From Aquamicrobium aerolatum DSM 21857 (GTDB taxonomy: Bacteria > Pseudomonadota > Alphaproteobacteria > Rhizobiales > Rhizobiaceae), in NCBI RefSeq assembly GCF_900113935.1, contig NZ_FORF01000002.1:1-64000 (forward strand): DNA of 64,000 nucleotides, written 5' to 3'. Shown one piece after another: positions 26,731-34,898 of the stretch (positions are counted from its first letter, which is position 1; each line of letters opens with the position of its first letter). A program made the translations under genes and the position numbers. A model generated the notes under the pieces. That model saw nothing but the letters and a program-made list of their open reading frames with translations. It ran no database searches and was not told the DNA's origin.

Positions 26731-27549
26731 TCAGGCGTTCTGCATTCCGGTCAGCAATTGCACCAGACGTTCCGCAGCCAGCTTCAGCGGCCCAATGAAA
26801 TCGGCAGGATCGCGCGGCGCCATCCGCGTCGCCGGGCCGGTGACGCCAAGCGCAAACACCACCGGCTCATCCATGAAATGCAGCGGCACCGCATAGGCCA
26901 TGATGTTCTCGTCGATTTCACGGTCGCAGACCGCAAATCCGTTGCGACGCACATCATCGAGTTCCGAATAGATGTCGATGCGGCTGGTCTTGGTCTGCGA
27001 CGTGAAGGCAACCAGTTCGCCAGCCAGATGCTCGTCGATCCTCTCATCGGGCTGCGACGCCAGAATCACCTTCGCGGTCGCCGCGGCATGAAAGGGCAGA
27101 ACATCACCTGGAATGACATGAAACCGATGGCCCGACGGCGCAATTTCCTGCGCGATCGACAGCACCTTCTGGCCGTCATAACGCACCAGATAGCAGGTTT
27201 CGTTCAGTTGCTGCGACAGCTCGGCACAAACCAGCTGGCCAAAGCGCAACAGCCGCGACGGATTGATCCCCAGTTGCAGGATGCGCCACAAGCGCGGTCC
27301 GGCAGAAAAGGTCTTGCGCCCCTGCATGTCGCTTTCCAGCAGGCCGGTTTCGGTGAGCGAATTGAGCAGCCGGTGCGCCGTGGGCTTTGCCAGCGACGTC
27401 AGATTGGCCACTTCGGTCAGCGTCACCCCGCCGCCTGACGTGACCACCGCCTCGATGATCGAAAAATAGCGTTCCAGCGGGCTGTCGCTGCTGGTCCTGG
27501 TGGGTTTCGGCTTCTGCATCCGAGCTTGATTCGCCTCAGCTTCATTCAT
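26731..27549 (-). CDS. IclR-family transcriptional regulator
   Basis: A 272-residue regulator. The HTH is ERYFSIIEAVVTSGGGVTLT and EVANLTSLAKPTAHRLLNSL (about 20-62). The C-terminal effector domain has TCYLVRYDGQKVLSIAQEI-type, LPFHAAATAKVILAS and a GFAVCDREID signature (here NGFAVCDREIDENIMAYAVP). Divergent from hyuA and convergent with the TRAP operon, it is the probable regulator of both. ATG 27519 is an alternative start. Confidence 0.9.
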   Translation of the reverse strand: MNEAEANQARMQKPKPTRTSSDSPLERYFSIIEAVVTSGGGVTLTEVANLTSLAKPTAHRLLNSLTETGLLESDMQGRKTFSAGPRLWRILQLGINPSRLLRFGQLVCAELSQQLNETCYLVRYDGQKVLSIAQEIAPSGHRFHVIPGDVLPFHAAATAKVILASQPDERIDEHLAGELVAFTSQTKTSRIDIYSELDDVRRNGFAVCDREIDENIMAYAVPLHFMDEPVVFALGVTGPATRMAPRDPADFIGPLKLAAERLVQLLTGMQNA

Positions 27550-27606
27550 TGATGAATCCTATCGGACATTCCGGATTGTGAGAAGCGGCGGACTCGGCAT
27601 TCTCGC

Positions 27607-27644
27607 TTGACAATCCATTCTGACGCGAAAATAATACCGATTAT
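27607..27644 (+). promoter_or_regulatory. Promoter of the hyuA operon with an overlapping palindrome
   Basis: TTGACA (27607-27612), a 17-base spacer, and AATAAT (27630-27635). ATAAT-ACCG-ATTAT (27631-27644) is a perfect 5-bp inverted repeat overlapping the -10. The IclR regulator is encoded on the other side, and this is a good candidate for its binding site. Confidence 0.55.
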
Positions 27645-27681
27645 CATAACTAAGTTCCATTAAATGAAAAAGGATTGACGC

Positions 27682-29721
27682 ATGGCCGTCACGATCGGGG
27701 TGGATGTCGGCGGAACGTTCACGGATTTTCTGCTGGTTGACACCGAAACGGGCGAAATCCGGACAGGAAAGGTTCCGACCACAGTCGATGACCGCGCGCG
27801 CGGCTTTCTCGATGGCATTGCCGGGCTCGGCATCAAGCCGGACGAGATTCGCTGGCTGGTGCATGGCACCACCGCCGGCACCAATGCCGTGCTGGAGCAC
27901 AAGGGCGCCAAGACCGGCCTGATCACCACGGAAGGTTTTCGCGACGTGCTCGAACTGGGCCGCCGCACGCGCCCCTACGCCTATGGGCTGTCAGGCACGT
28001 TCACGCCACTGATCCCGCGCGACCTGCGCCGCGAGGTTGGCGAGCGCATGGACGCCAAGGGCCGGGTCATCACCCCGGTCGACATCGAGGCAGTGGTCGC
28101 GCAAGCCAAGGCGCTGCTGGCTGAGGGCGTCGAGTCGCTGGTGATCCAGTTCCTGCATTCCTACGTCAATCCCGAGCATGAGATCGCCGCCGCGCGCGCG
28201 GTGCGTGAGATCTGGCCCAACCCCTATGTCGTCGCCTCGCATGAAATCGTGCGCGAGATGCGTGAATTCGAGCGCGGCTCGACCGCCGCCATCCACGCCT
28301 CCATTGCGCCGATCGTTTCGAGCTATATCGACAAGGTCGACAGCGCGCTGAAGGCGCAGGGCTTCGACCACGACCTGTTAATCATGCAGGCCAATGGCGG
28401 CATGGCCGCTGCGCCGGTCATCGCCGAACACGCCGTCCACACGATCATGTCCGGCCCGGCCGCCGGCGTGCTCGCCGCCGCCGAACTGGCGAGCCTTGCC
28501 GGCTATGACAATGTCGTCACCGGCGACATGGGCGGCACCAGCTTCGACATTGCGCTGGTGACCAACGGCGTCCCCCTCATCACCTCCGAAAAAGAGCTGG
28601 CCTACGCCATGCCGATCCGCATTCCGATGATCGACATTTCGACCATCGGCGCGGGTGGCGGCTCGATTGCGCATATCGACAAGGCCGGCATGTTGCGGGT
28701 CGGGCCGGAAAGCGCGGGATCCTATCCCGGCCCGATCGGCTATGGCCGCGGCGGCGACCGCGTCACCATCACCGACTGCAACTACATGCTGGGCCGCCTC
28801 AACCCCCACGCCGTGACCGGCGCTTCCGGCGACGCGCCGCTGGCCGAGATCGAGACCGCCCTCACAACGCAGATCGGTACGCCGCTCGGCCTTGATGCGG
28901 TGGCAGCGGCACAGGCGGTGATCGACGTCGCCGTCGCCGACATGGCCGGCGCGATCCGCCTGATCTCGGTGGAAAAGGGCATCGACCCACGCGACTTCAC
29001 CTACATTCCCTATGGCGGCGGCGGACCACTCCATGCGGTCGCCATTGCGCGGATGCTGAACCTGCCACGCGTGCTGGTGCCGCGCTATCCGGGCCTCAAC
29101 TCGGCGCTCGGCTGCGTTCTGGCCGATGTTCGCCATGACTTCGTCCAGACCATCAACCTGCCGCTCGCGCAGATCCCGGCAGGACAGGTCGACGAGATCG
29201 TCGCCAGCCAGATCCAGGCAGGCAAGGATCTGCTGGCGCGCGAAAAGGTCGTCGTCAACGAGGTGGTGCTGCAGCACGAATTCGAGCTGCTCTATCGCGG
29301 CCAGTCGCATGTGCTGCGCATCCCGGCCCCTGAAGGCGCATTCGACGCCGAAAAGGTCCGTCTTGCCTTCCGCGAGGCGTTTCTGGCGCGCTTTGCCATC
29401 GAGCTGCCGACGATGATCCCGGTGCTGGTCAATGTGCGCACCACCATCATCGGTCGCCGCGACCGCATCAGCCTTGCCGACTTCACCCCCAAGGGCGGCA
29501 ATGAAGACGCGGCGTTCAAGGGCACGCGGCGCGCATGGTTCGACGGCGCCTGGTGCGAAACCAAGATCTTCGACCGCGAACAGCTGCCGATCGGTTTCGT
29601 CTTCCATGGCCCGGCCATCGTCGAGCAGTCCGACACCACCCTCATCCTTGATCCGGGCACGCGCGGCGAAGTCGACGCGCTCGGCAATATCATCATCACA
29701 TTCGAGGAGCGCGCGGCATGA
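27682..29721 (+). CDS. Hydantoinase/5-oxoprolinase subunit A (HyuA family), copy 1
   Basis: A 679-residue subunit with the N-terminal ATP-binding motif TIGVDVGGTFTDFLLVD (residues 3-19), WLVHGTTAGTNAVLEHKGA, GDMGGTSFDIAL (phosphate-2, about 278-289) and YGRGGDRVTITD. The family cleaves cyclic amides (5-oxoproline, hydantoins) or carboxylates ketones with ATP, with HyuB. Downstream hyuB overlaps by 4 bases (ATGA). A GSA-like PLP enzyme follows in the operon, so the ring-opened product is probably an amino acid. Confidence 0.9.
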   Translation: MAVTIGVDVGGTFTDFLLVDTETGEIRTGKVPTTVDDRARGFLDGIAGLGIKPDEIRWLVHGTTAGTNAVLEHKGAKTGLITTEGFRDVLELGRRTRPYAYGLSGTFTPLIPRDLRREVGERMDAKGRVITPVDIEAVVAQAKALLAEGVESLVIQFLHSYVNPEHEIAAARAVREIWPNPYVVASHEIVREMREFERGSTAAIHASIAPIVSSYIDKVDSALKAQGFDHDLLIMQANGGMAAAPVIAEHAVHTIMSGPAAGVLAAAELASLAGYDNVVTGDMGGTSFDIALVTNGVPLITSEKELAYAMPIRIPMIDISTIGAGGGSIAHIDKAGMLRVGPESAGSYPGPIGYGRGGDRVTITDCNYMLGRLNPHAVTGASGDAPLAEIETALTTQIGTPLGLDAVAAAQAVIDVAVADMAGAIRLISVEKGIDPRDFTYIPYGGGGPLHAVAIARMLNLPRVLVPRYPGLNSALGCVLADVRHDFVQTINLPLAQIPAGQVDEIVASQIQAGKDLLAREKVVVNEVVLQHEFELLYRGQSHVLRIPAPEGAFDAEKVRLAFREAFLARFAIELPTMIPVLVNVRTTIIGRRDRISLADFTPKGGNEDAAFKGTRRAWFDGAWCETKIFDREQLPIGFVFHGPAIVEQSDTTLILDPGTRGEVDALGNIIITFEERAA

Positions 29722-31385
29722 ATGCGATTGCGCAAACTTCCACCGTGGCGGCCATCGATCCGGTCACGCTGACCGTGGTCGAAAAGGGCCTGCAGCAGGT
29801 CTGCACCGAAATGGACCTCGTGCACGAGAAAACCTCGTTCTCGCCGGTCATCTCCGAAGCCTATGATCGCTCCAACGGCATCTATGGCATTCAGGACGGG
29901 CGCATGATCTCGCAGGGCGAAACCGGCCTGCCGATCTTTCTCGGCGTCATGCAGGAATGCGTTCATTCCGTCATCAAGGAACGCGCCGAGCACCTGAATC
30001 CGGGCGATGTCATCATCGTCAACGACCCCTATCGCGGCGGCACGCATCTGATGGACGTCAAGATGGTGATGCCGTTCTATTACAAGGGCAAGCTGTGGTG
30101 CTATCTCGCCAATGCCGGGCACTGGCCCGACACCGGCGGCATGGTGCCGGGCGGCTTTTCAACGACCGCGACGGAAATCCATCAGGAAGGCCTGCGTATT
30201 CCGCCGGTCAAGATCATGGAAGGCGGCGTTCTGGTTCAGGACATCGTCGATTTCGTGCTCGCCAACATCCGCGTCTCGGAAGAGCGCATCGGCGACATCC
30301 ATGCCCAGATCGCCGCGCTGCGCGCCGGCGAGCGCGCGCTGACGGCGCTGATCGACCGCTACGGGCTCGACGTGGTCAACGATTGCGTCGCCGAGATCGA
30401 AAGCCGCGCCGAAACGATGATGCGCGCCCATATCGCCGACATTCCAGACGGCGTCTATTCGGCCTCCGCCTTCATCGACAGCGACGGCGTGGTCAATGAA
30501 CCGCTCGAAGTCGCCCTCGACGTCACCGTCAGCGGCACCGGGATCACCTTCGACTTCTCGCGCTCGTCCAAGCCCTGTCGCGGGCCGCTCAACTCGGTGT
30601 GGGCCACCACCCAGTCCGCTGTGTTCATCGGCATGAAGCACATTTTCCCCAACGTGCCGATGAACGCCGGCTGCTTTGCGCCGCTCACCGTTCTGCGGCC
30701 AAAGGGCACCTTCCTTTATGCCGAATATCCGCGCCCCGTCGCCGGCTGTTCAGCAGAAGTTTCGCAGCGGATCATGGAAGCGGTGTTCCTGGCGCTGGCC
30801 AAGGCCATTCCGGGCAAGCTGTTCGCCGCACCCGCCGGCACCTCCGGCAATCTGTCGCTCGGCGGTTTCGACCCGGAAACCGGCGAACATTACATCATGT
30901 ATTATTTCTCCGGCGGCGGGTATGGCGGCTGGTGGGATGGTGACGGCATTTCCAATGGCTGCTCGACCATCGGCATTTCGAAATCGCAGCCGGTCGAGAT
31001 TCTCGAACAACGCTATCCGCTGCTGTTCGAACGCTATGCGTTGCGCGAGGGATCGGCCGGCGCCGGCCAGTTCCGCGGCGGCATGGGTGTCGACTATCGC
31101 ATGCGGCTGTTGCGCGGCGAAGGCACGGCATCCTTCCTGATGGAACATGGTCGCTTCGGACCGCCCGGCGTGCTGGGCGGTGAAGACGGCCAGCCGAACC
31201 GCATCCGCCTCAATATTCAGGGCCGCGAATTCGAACCCGAGCACCTGTCCAAGGGCGAGAATTTCCGTCTGCTGGAAGGCGATTACATCGACGTCGGCAC
31301 GCCCGGCGGCGGCGGCTATGGCGCAGCCGAAGACCGCGACCCGCAGGCGCGCACCGCCGATGAAAGGCTGGGTTATCACGGCTGA
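29718..31385 (+). CDS. Hydantoinase/5-oxoprolinase subunit B (HyuB family), copy 1
   Basis: A 555-residue subunit: IDPVTLTVVEKGLQQVCTEM (N-terminal family pattern), VHEKTSFSPVISEAYDRSNG, GDVIIVNDPYRGGTHLMDVK and the C-terminal LREGSAGAGQFRGGMGVDYR. It holds the metal-dependent hydrolytic site that acts on the phosphorylated intermediate made by HyuA. It is shorter than copy 2 (669), with a shorter middle and C-terminal region. Confidence 0.9.
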   Translation: MNAIAQTSTVAAIDPVTLTVVEKGLQQVCTEMDLVHEKTSFSPVISEAYDRSNGIYGIQDGRMISQGETGLPIFLGVMQECVHSVIKERAEHLNPGDVIIVNDPYRGGTHLMDVKMVMPFYYKGKLWCYLANAGHWPDTGGMVPGGFSTTATEIHQEGLRIPPVKIMEGGVLVQDIVDFVLANIRVSEERIGDIHAQIAALRAGERALTALIDRYGLDVVNDCVAEIESRAETMMRAHIADIPDGVYSASAFIDSDGVVNEPLEVALDVTVSGTGITFDFSRSSKPCRGPLNSVWATTQSAVFIGMKHIFPNVPMNAGCFAPLTVLRPKGTFLYAEYPRPVAGCSAEVSQRIMEAVFLALAKAIPGKLFAAPAGTSGNLSLGGFDPETGEHYIMYYFSGGGYGGWWDGDGISNGCSTIGISKSQPVEILEQRYPLLFERYALREGSAGAGQFRGGMGVDYRMRLLRGEGTASFLMEHGRFGPPGVLGGEDGQPNRIRLNIQGREFEPEHLSKGENFRLLEGDYIDVGTPGGGGYGAAEDRDPQARTADERLGYHG

Positions 31386-31456
31386 GACTGTTTGCCGGGG
31401 CGTCATCGTGCGCCCCGGTCTTTTTATCGGGCATCTGCAGAACATGCGAGAAAACC

Positions 31457-32767
31457 ATGAGCACATCACAAACCCCTGAATCCGCAGCGCTCTATGAACG
31501 CGCCAAGAAGGTCATGCCCGGTGGCAACACCCGCCACACCGTGTTTCGCAAGCCCTATCAGGTCTATGCGGCGCGCGGCGAAGGCTGCCGCATCATCGAC
31601 ATCGACGGCAACAGCCGCATCGATGCGGTCGGCAATTTCACGTCGCTGATTCACGGCTATGGCTGCGAGGCGATCCGGGTGGCGGCGCGCGAACAGCTGG
31701 AGAACGGCCTGTGCTTCGGCATGGCAACGCCCGGTGAAGTGCGCCTGTCGGAGATGCTTGCCGAACGCCTGCCCTCGGTGGAGCATGTGCGCTACTGCAA
31801 TTCGGGCACCGAAGCAGTGATGAACGCAGTCAAGGTGGCGCGTGCCTATACCGGCCGGGCCAAGATCGCCAAATGCGAAGGCGCCTATCACGGCACCTAT
31901 GACGTGGTGGAAACCAGCCAGGAAGCGCGCCCCGAAAACTGGGGCGAGCCGGACGCACCGAACTCCGTTCCCACCGCCGCCGGCACGCCGCAGGGCGTTC
32001 TTGACGATGTCGTGGTGATCCCGTTCAACAATGTCGAGCTGGGCGAGAAGATCCTGCGCGCCAAGGGCAACGATCTGGCCGCAGTGCTCGTCGACGTGAT
32101 GCCCAACCGCGCCGGTCTGGTGCCCGCCACGCAGGAATTTCTCGACATGCTGCGCCGCGTCACCCGCGAGATCGGCGCCCTGCTCATCCTCGATGAAGTC
32201 ATCACCTTCCGCCTCGGCTACAATGGCGCGCAAGGGCGCTATGGCATCGACCCGGACCTGACCGCCCTTGGCAAGGTGATCGGCGGCGGCTTCCCGATCG
32301 GCGCGGTTGCCGGACGCAAGGACGTGATGGCGGTCTACGATCCGACCAATGGCGCGCCGCGAGTCCAGCATGGCGGCACGTTCAGCGCCAACCCGATGTC
32401 GATGGTCGCCGGCATCGCCGCGCTCGAGGCGCTGACGCCGCAAGCCTACGACCATCTCGAAGCGCTGGGCGAGCGCTTCCAGACCGGCATCACCGCCCTG
32501 TTCGACGAAATGGGCATCGACGCGCAGGTCACCGGCCTTGCCTCGCTGCGCCGCATCCATCTCAACCGCGCCAGCCTCACCGACTTCCGTTCGACGGTGC
32601 TAGCCGGTGGCGATGGCGCTGCCAAGGTCGCTGCCCTGTCGCGGCTGCTCTTCGATGAAGGCGTCATCATTGCGGCAAACGGGCTGGTGTGTTTCTCGAC
32701 GGCGATGACCTTCGACGACATCGACGACATCATCGCGGCCTTTGCCCGCGCGCTGCCCAAGCTCTGA
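31457..32767 (+). CDS. Class III PLP enzyme, glutamate-1-semialdehyde aminomutase-like
   Basis: A 436-residue fold-type I enzyme: MPGGNTRHTVFRKPY (about 20-34), RYCNSGTEAVMNAVK (112-126), Asp246 in LILDEVITFRLG, and Lys273 in LTALGKVIGGGFPIGA. It looks like HemL, but alphaproteobacteria make 5-aminolevulinate with ALA synthase, and it lies in a hyuAB operon, so a catabolic aminotransferase or aminomutase is more likely. The Arg26 in the PGGNTR motif matches the carboxylate-binding Arg of beta-amino-acid transaminases. Substrate open. Confidence 0.85.
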   Translation: MSTSQTPESAALYERAKKVMPGGNTRHTVFRKPYQVYAARGEGCRIIDIDGNSRIDAVGNFTSLIHGYGCEAIRVAAREQLENGLCFGMATPGEVRLSEMLAERLPSVEHVRYCNSGTEAVMNAVKVARAYTGRAKIAKCEGAYHGTYDVVETSQEARPENWGEPDAPNSVPTAAGTPQGVLDDVVVIPFNNVELGEKILRAKGNDLAAVLVDVMPNRAGLVPATQEFLDMLRRVTREIGALLILDEVITFRLGYNGAQGRYGIDPDLTALGKVIGGGFPIGAVAGRKDVMAVYDPTNGAPRVQHGGTFSANPMSMVAGIAALEALTPQAYDHLEALGERFQTGITALFDEMGIDAQVTGLASLRRIHLNRASLTDFRSTVLAGGDGAAKVAALSRLLFDEGVIIAANGLVCFSTAMTFDDIDDIIAAFARALPKL

Positions 32768-32789
32768 GCGAGCCCTGCTCGTCTGCAAC

Positions 32790-32825
32790 AAAAAAGCCCG
32801 CAGCTGGTCGCTGCGGGCTTTTTCT
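32790..32825. terminator. Bidirectional terminator shared by the two convergent hyu operons
   Basis: AAAAAGCCCGCAGC (from 32791) and GCTGCGGGCTTTTT form a long stem around TGGTC, flanked by A-run and T-run. It ends the plus-strand hyuA-hyuB-GSA operon and the minus-strand peptide/hyu operon. Confidence 0.9.
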
Positions 32826-32844
32826 TGACTTCAGGAACGGCAGT

Positions 32845-33918
32845 TCAGGCTTCCGCCTGCTGCCTTGAACCGATCATCTCGTGGTAGATCTTCATGCGCT
32901 GCGCGGCAGCTTCCTTATAGCCCGGCGCACTTTGCGTCGTCGCATAGGCGGGGATCTCATCAGCCCGGATGCACGCGGCCTGCTGCGCGCCGAAATCAGC
33001 CAGCTCGGGCCGTGTGGTCCGGCAGGCATCCGTCGAATAGGCACAGCGCGGATGGAAATGGCACCCGCTCGGCGGATTGACCGGGCTCGGCATCTCGCCC
33101 TTGACGGCGCGGTCGGGATTGGCGCGGCCAAGACCGATCTGCGGCACCGCCGAGAACAGCATCTGCGTGTAGGGATGGCGCGGCGTGTCGAATATCTGCG
33201 CCTTTGGACCCTGTTCGATGATCCGTCCCAGATACATGACCGCGACGTGATCCGCCATGTGCTTCACCACGGCCAGATCGTGGGCGATGAAGACATAGGA
33301 AAGACCCAGCTTGCTCTGAAGGTCTTTCAATAGATTGATGATCTGCGCCTGCACGGAAACGTCGAGTGCCGACACCGGCTCATCCAGAACCAGCAGCTCA
33401 GGCTCCACCGCAAGCGCGCGGGCAATGCCGATGCGCTGTCGCTGGCCGCCGGAGAACTGGTGCGGGTAGCGATCCAGATGCTCCTTGCGCAGTCCGACCA
33501 GACCCATCAATTCCTCGACGCGCTGGCGTCGGGCGGCGCGGTTGCCGTGACCATGAATGATCAGCGGCTCCTCAAGAATGGCCCCGACCTTCATGCGCGC
33601 GTTGAGCGAGGCCATCGGATCCTGAAAAACCATCTGGACCTGACGGCGCAACGCAAATGCTTCGCGCCCCTTCACGCCAGCGATGTTCTTGCCGTTGACG
33701 CGGATCGAACCGGCGGTCGGCGCCAGAAGGCCCGAGACCATGCGCGCGGTGGTGGACTTTCCGCAACCGCTTTCGCCGACCACGGCGATTGTCTCACCAC
33801 GGCGCAGATTGAAGCTGACACTGTCAACGGCCCGCATCACCCGGCTGCCGAAGAGATTGCCGCTTTTGACGGGATAGAACTTCGACAGGTTTTCAACCTG
33901 CAACAAAGGTTCGGTCAT
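32845..33918 (-). CDS. Oligopeptide-type ABC transporter ATPase (OppF-like)
   Basis: A 357-residue ATPase starting at ATG 33918 (MTEPLLQVENLSKFYPV). Walker A GESGCGKST, FQDPMASLNARMKVGAI, signature SGGQRQRIGIARALA, Walker B LLVLDEPVSALD and IAHDLAVVKHMADH. The C-terminal oligopeptide extension with conserved Cys is present (GCHFHPRCAYSTDACR, typical of Opp/Dpp ATPases that bind Fe-S or Zn). Last gene of the minus-strand operon; it overlaps its partner by 4 bases. Confidence 0.92.
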   Translation of the reverse strand: MTEPLLQVENLSKFYPVKSGNLFGSRVMRAVDSVSFNLRRGETIAVVGESGCGKSTTARMVSGLLAPTAGSIRVNGKNIAGVKGREAFALRRQVQMVFQDPMASLNARMKVGAILEEPLIIHGHGNRAARRQRVEELMGLVGLRKEHLDRYPHQFSGGQRQRIGIARALAVEPELLVLDEPVSALDVSVQAQIINLLKDLQSKLGLSYVFIAHDLAVVKHMADHVAVMYLGRIIEQGPKAQIFDTPRHPYTQMLFSAVPQIGLGRANPDRAVKGEMPSPVNPPSGCHFHPRCAYSTDACRTTRPELADFGAQQAACIRADEIPAYATTQSAPGYKEAAAQRMKIYHEMIGSRQQAEA

Positions 33919-34898
33919 TTTTCGCACCCTTCCAGCGGAACCTTCAGACAGGCGACCTGATGGCCTGGCACGAGTTCCAGCAATTGTGGGTCGGTCTGCG
34001 CGCAAGACTCATCGGCAAACACACAGCGCGGATGAAAGCGGCACCCCGTCGGGAAACGATCCGGCGTCGGCACGATCCCATCCACCGAATGAAGCCGCTC
34101 CTCGCCGCCATCGAGCCGTGGCACGCTGGCCAGAAGACCGATCGTGTAGGGATGCTGCGGATTGCGGAATATTTCCTCGGCCGATGCCCGCTCGACCACG
34201 CGCCCCGCATACATCACCGCGACCTCGTCGGCGATTTCGGAGACGACGCCAAGATCATGGGTGATGAAGATGATGCCCATACCCGTGTCGCGCTGAAGGC
34301 GCTTGATCAGCGCCAGGATCTGCGCCTGCACGCTCACATCCAGCGCCGTTGTCGGCTCATCGGCAATCAGAACTTCCGGCTGCATGATCAGCGCCATCGC
34401 GATCATCACGCGCTGGCGCATACCGCCCGACAATTCATGCGGAAACTGGCCAAGCCGGCGCTCCGGATCGGTCATCTCGACCTGTTTGAGCGCTTCGAGC
34501 GCACGCTGGCGCAGCTGCCGGGTCGGGGTCTTGCGGTCATGGGAGCGCAAGGCCTCGACCAGCTGGTCGCCAATCGTGAACACCGGATTGAGGCTGGTCA
34601 TCGGCTCCTGAAAGATCATCGCGATCCTGCGGCCGCGGATCGAGCGCATCTCCTCGTCGTCCAGGACGAGCAGATCCTCGCCGGCAAGCCGAACGCCGTC
34701 GCCCGAGATCATGCCGGAGGCCGGAAGCAGCCCCATCAGGGAGAGCGACAGGATCGACTTGCCACTGCCACTCTCGCCAACGATGCACAAGGTGCGGCCC
34801 TTTTCGACCGACAGCGTGACGCGATCCACGATCGTGACCGCGCCGTGGTCGGTCGCAAATGCAGTGCTCAGATTGTCGATTTCAAGCAGCGCGCTCAT
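33915..34898 (-). CDS. Oligopeptide-type ABC transporter ATPase (OppD-like)
   Basis: A 327-residue ATPase: Walker A GESGSGKSI, FQEPMTSLNPVFTIGDQ, signature SGGMRQRVMIAMALI, Walker B LIADEPTTALD and the Cys-rich C-terminal TGCRFHPRCVFADESCAQ. It partners the OppF-like subunit. Overlaps the upstream hyuA-like gene by 4 bases (ATGA), showing that transport and catalysis are one transcript. Confidence 0.92.
   Translation of the reverse strand: MSALLEIDNLSTAFATDHGAVTIVDRVTLSVEKGRTLCIVGESGSGKSILSLSLMGLLPASGMISGDGVRLAGEDLLVLDDEEMRSIRGRRIAMIFQEPMTSLNPVFTIGDQLVEALRSHDRKTPTRQLRQRALEALKQVEMTDPERRLGQFPHELSGGMRQRVMIAMALIMQPEVLIADEPTTALDVSVQAQILALIKRLQRDTGMGIIFITHDLGVVSEIADEVAVMYAGRVVERASAEEIFRNPQHPYTIGLLASVPRLDGGEERLHSVDGIVPTPDRFPTGCRFHPRCVFADESCAQTDPQLLELVPGHQVACLKVPLEGCEK

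Noticed and set aside
28378-29607. Minus-strand frame of 409 codons opposite hyuA
   Set aside because: Mirror frame of a high-G+C gene; no start signal or domain.
31457-32767. hemL for tetrapyrrole synthesis
   Set aside because: Alphaproteobacteria use ALA synthase, and the gene is in a hyuAB operon with an importer; kept as a GSA-like enzyme.
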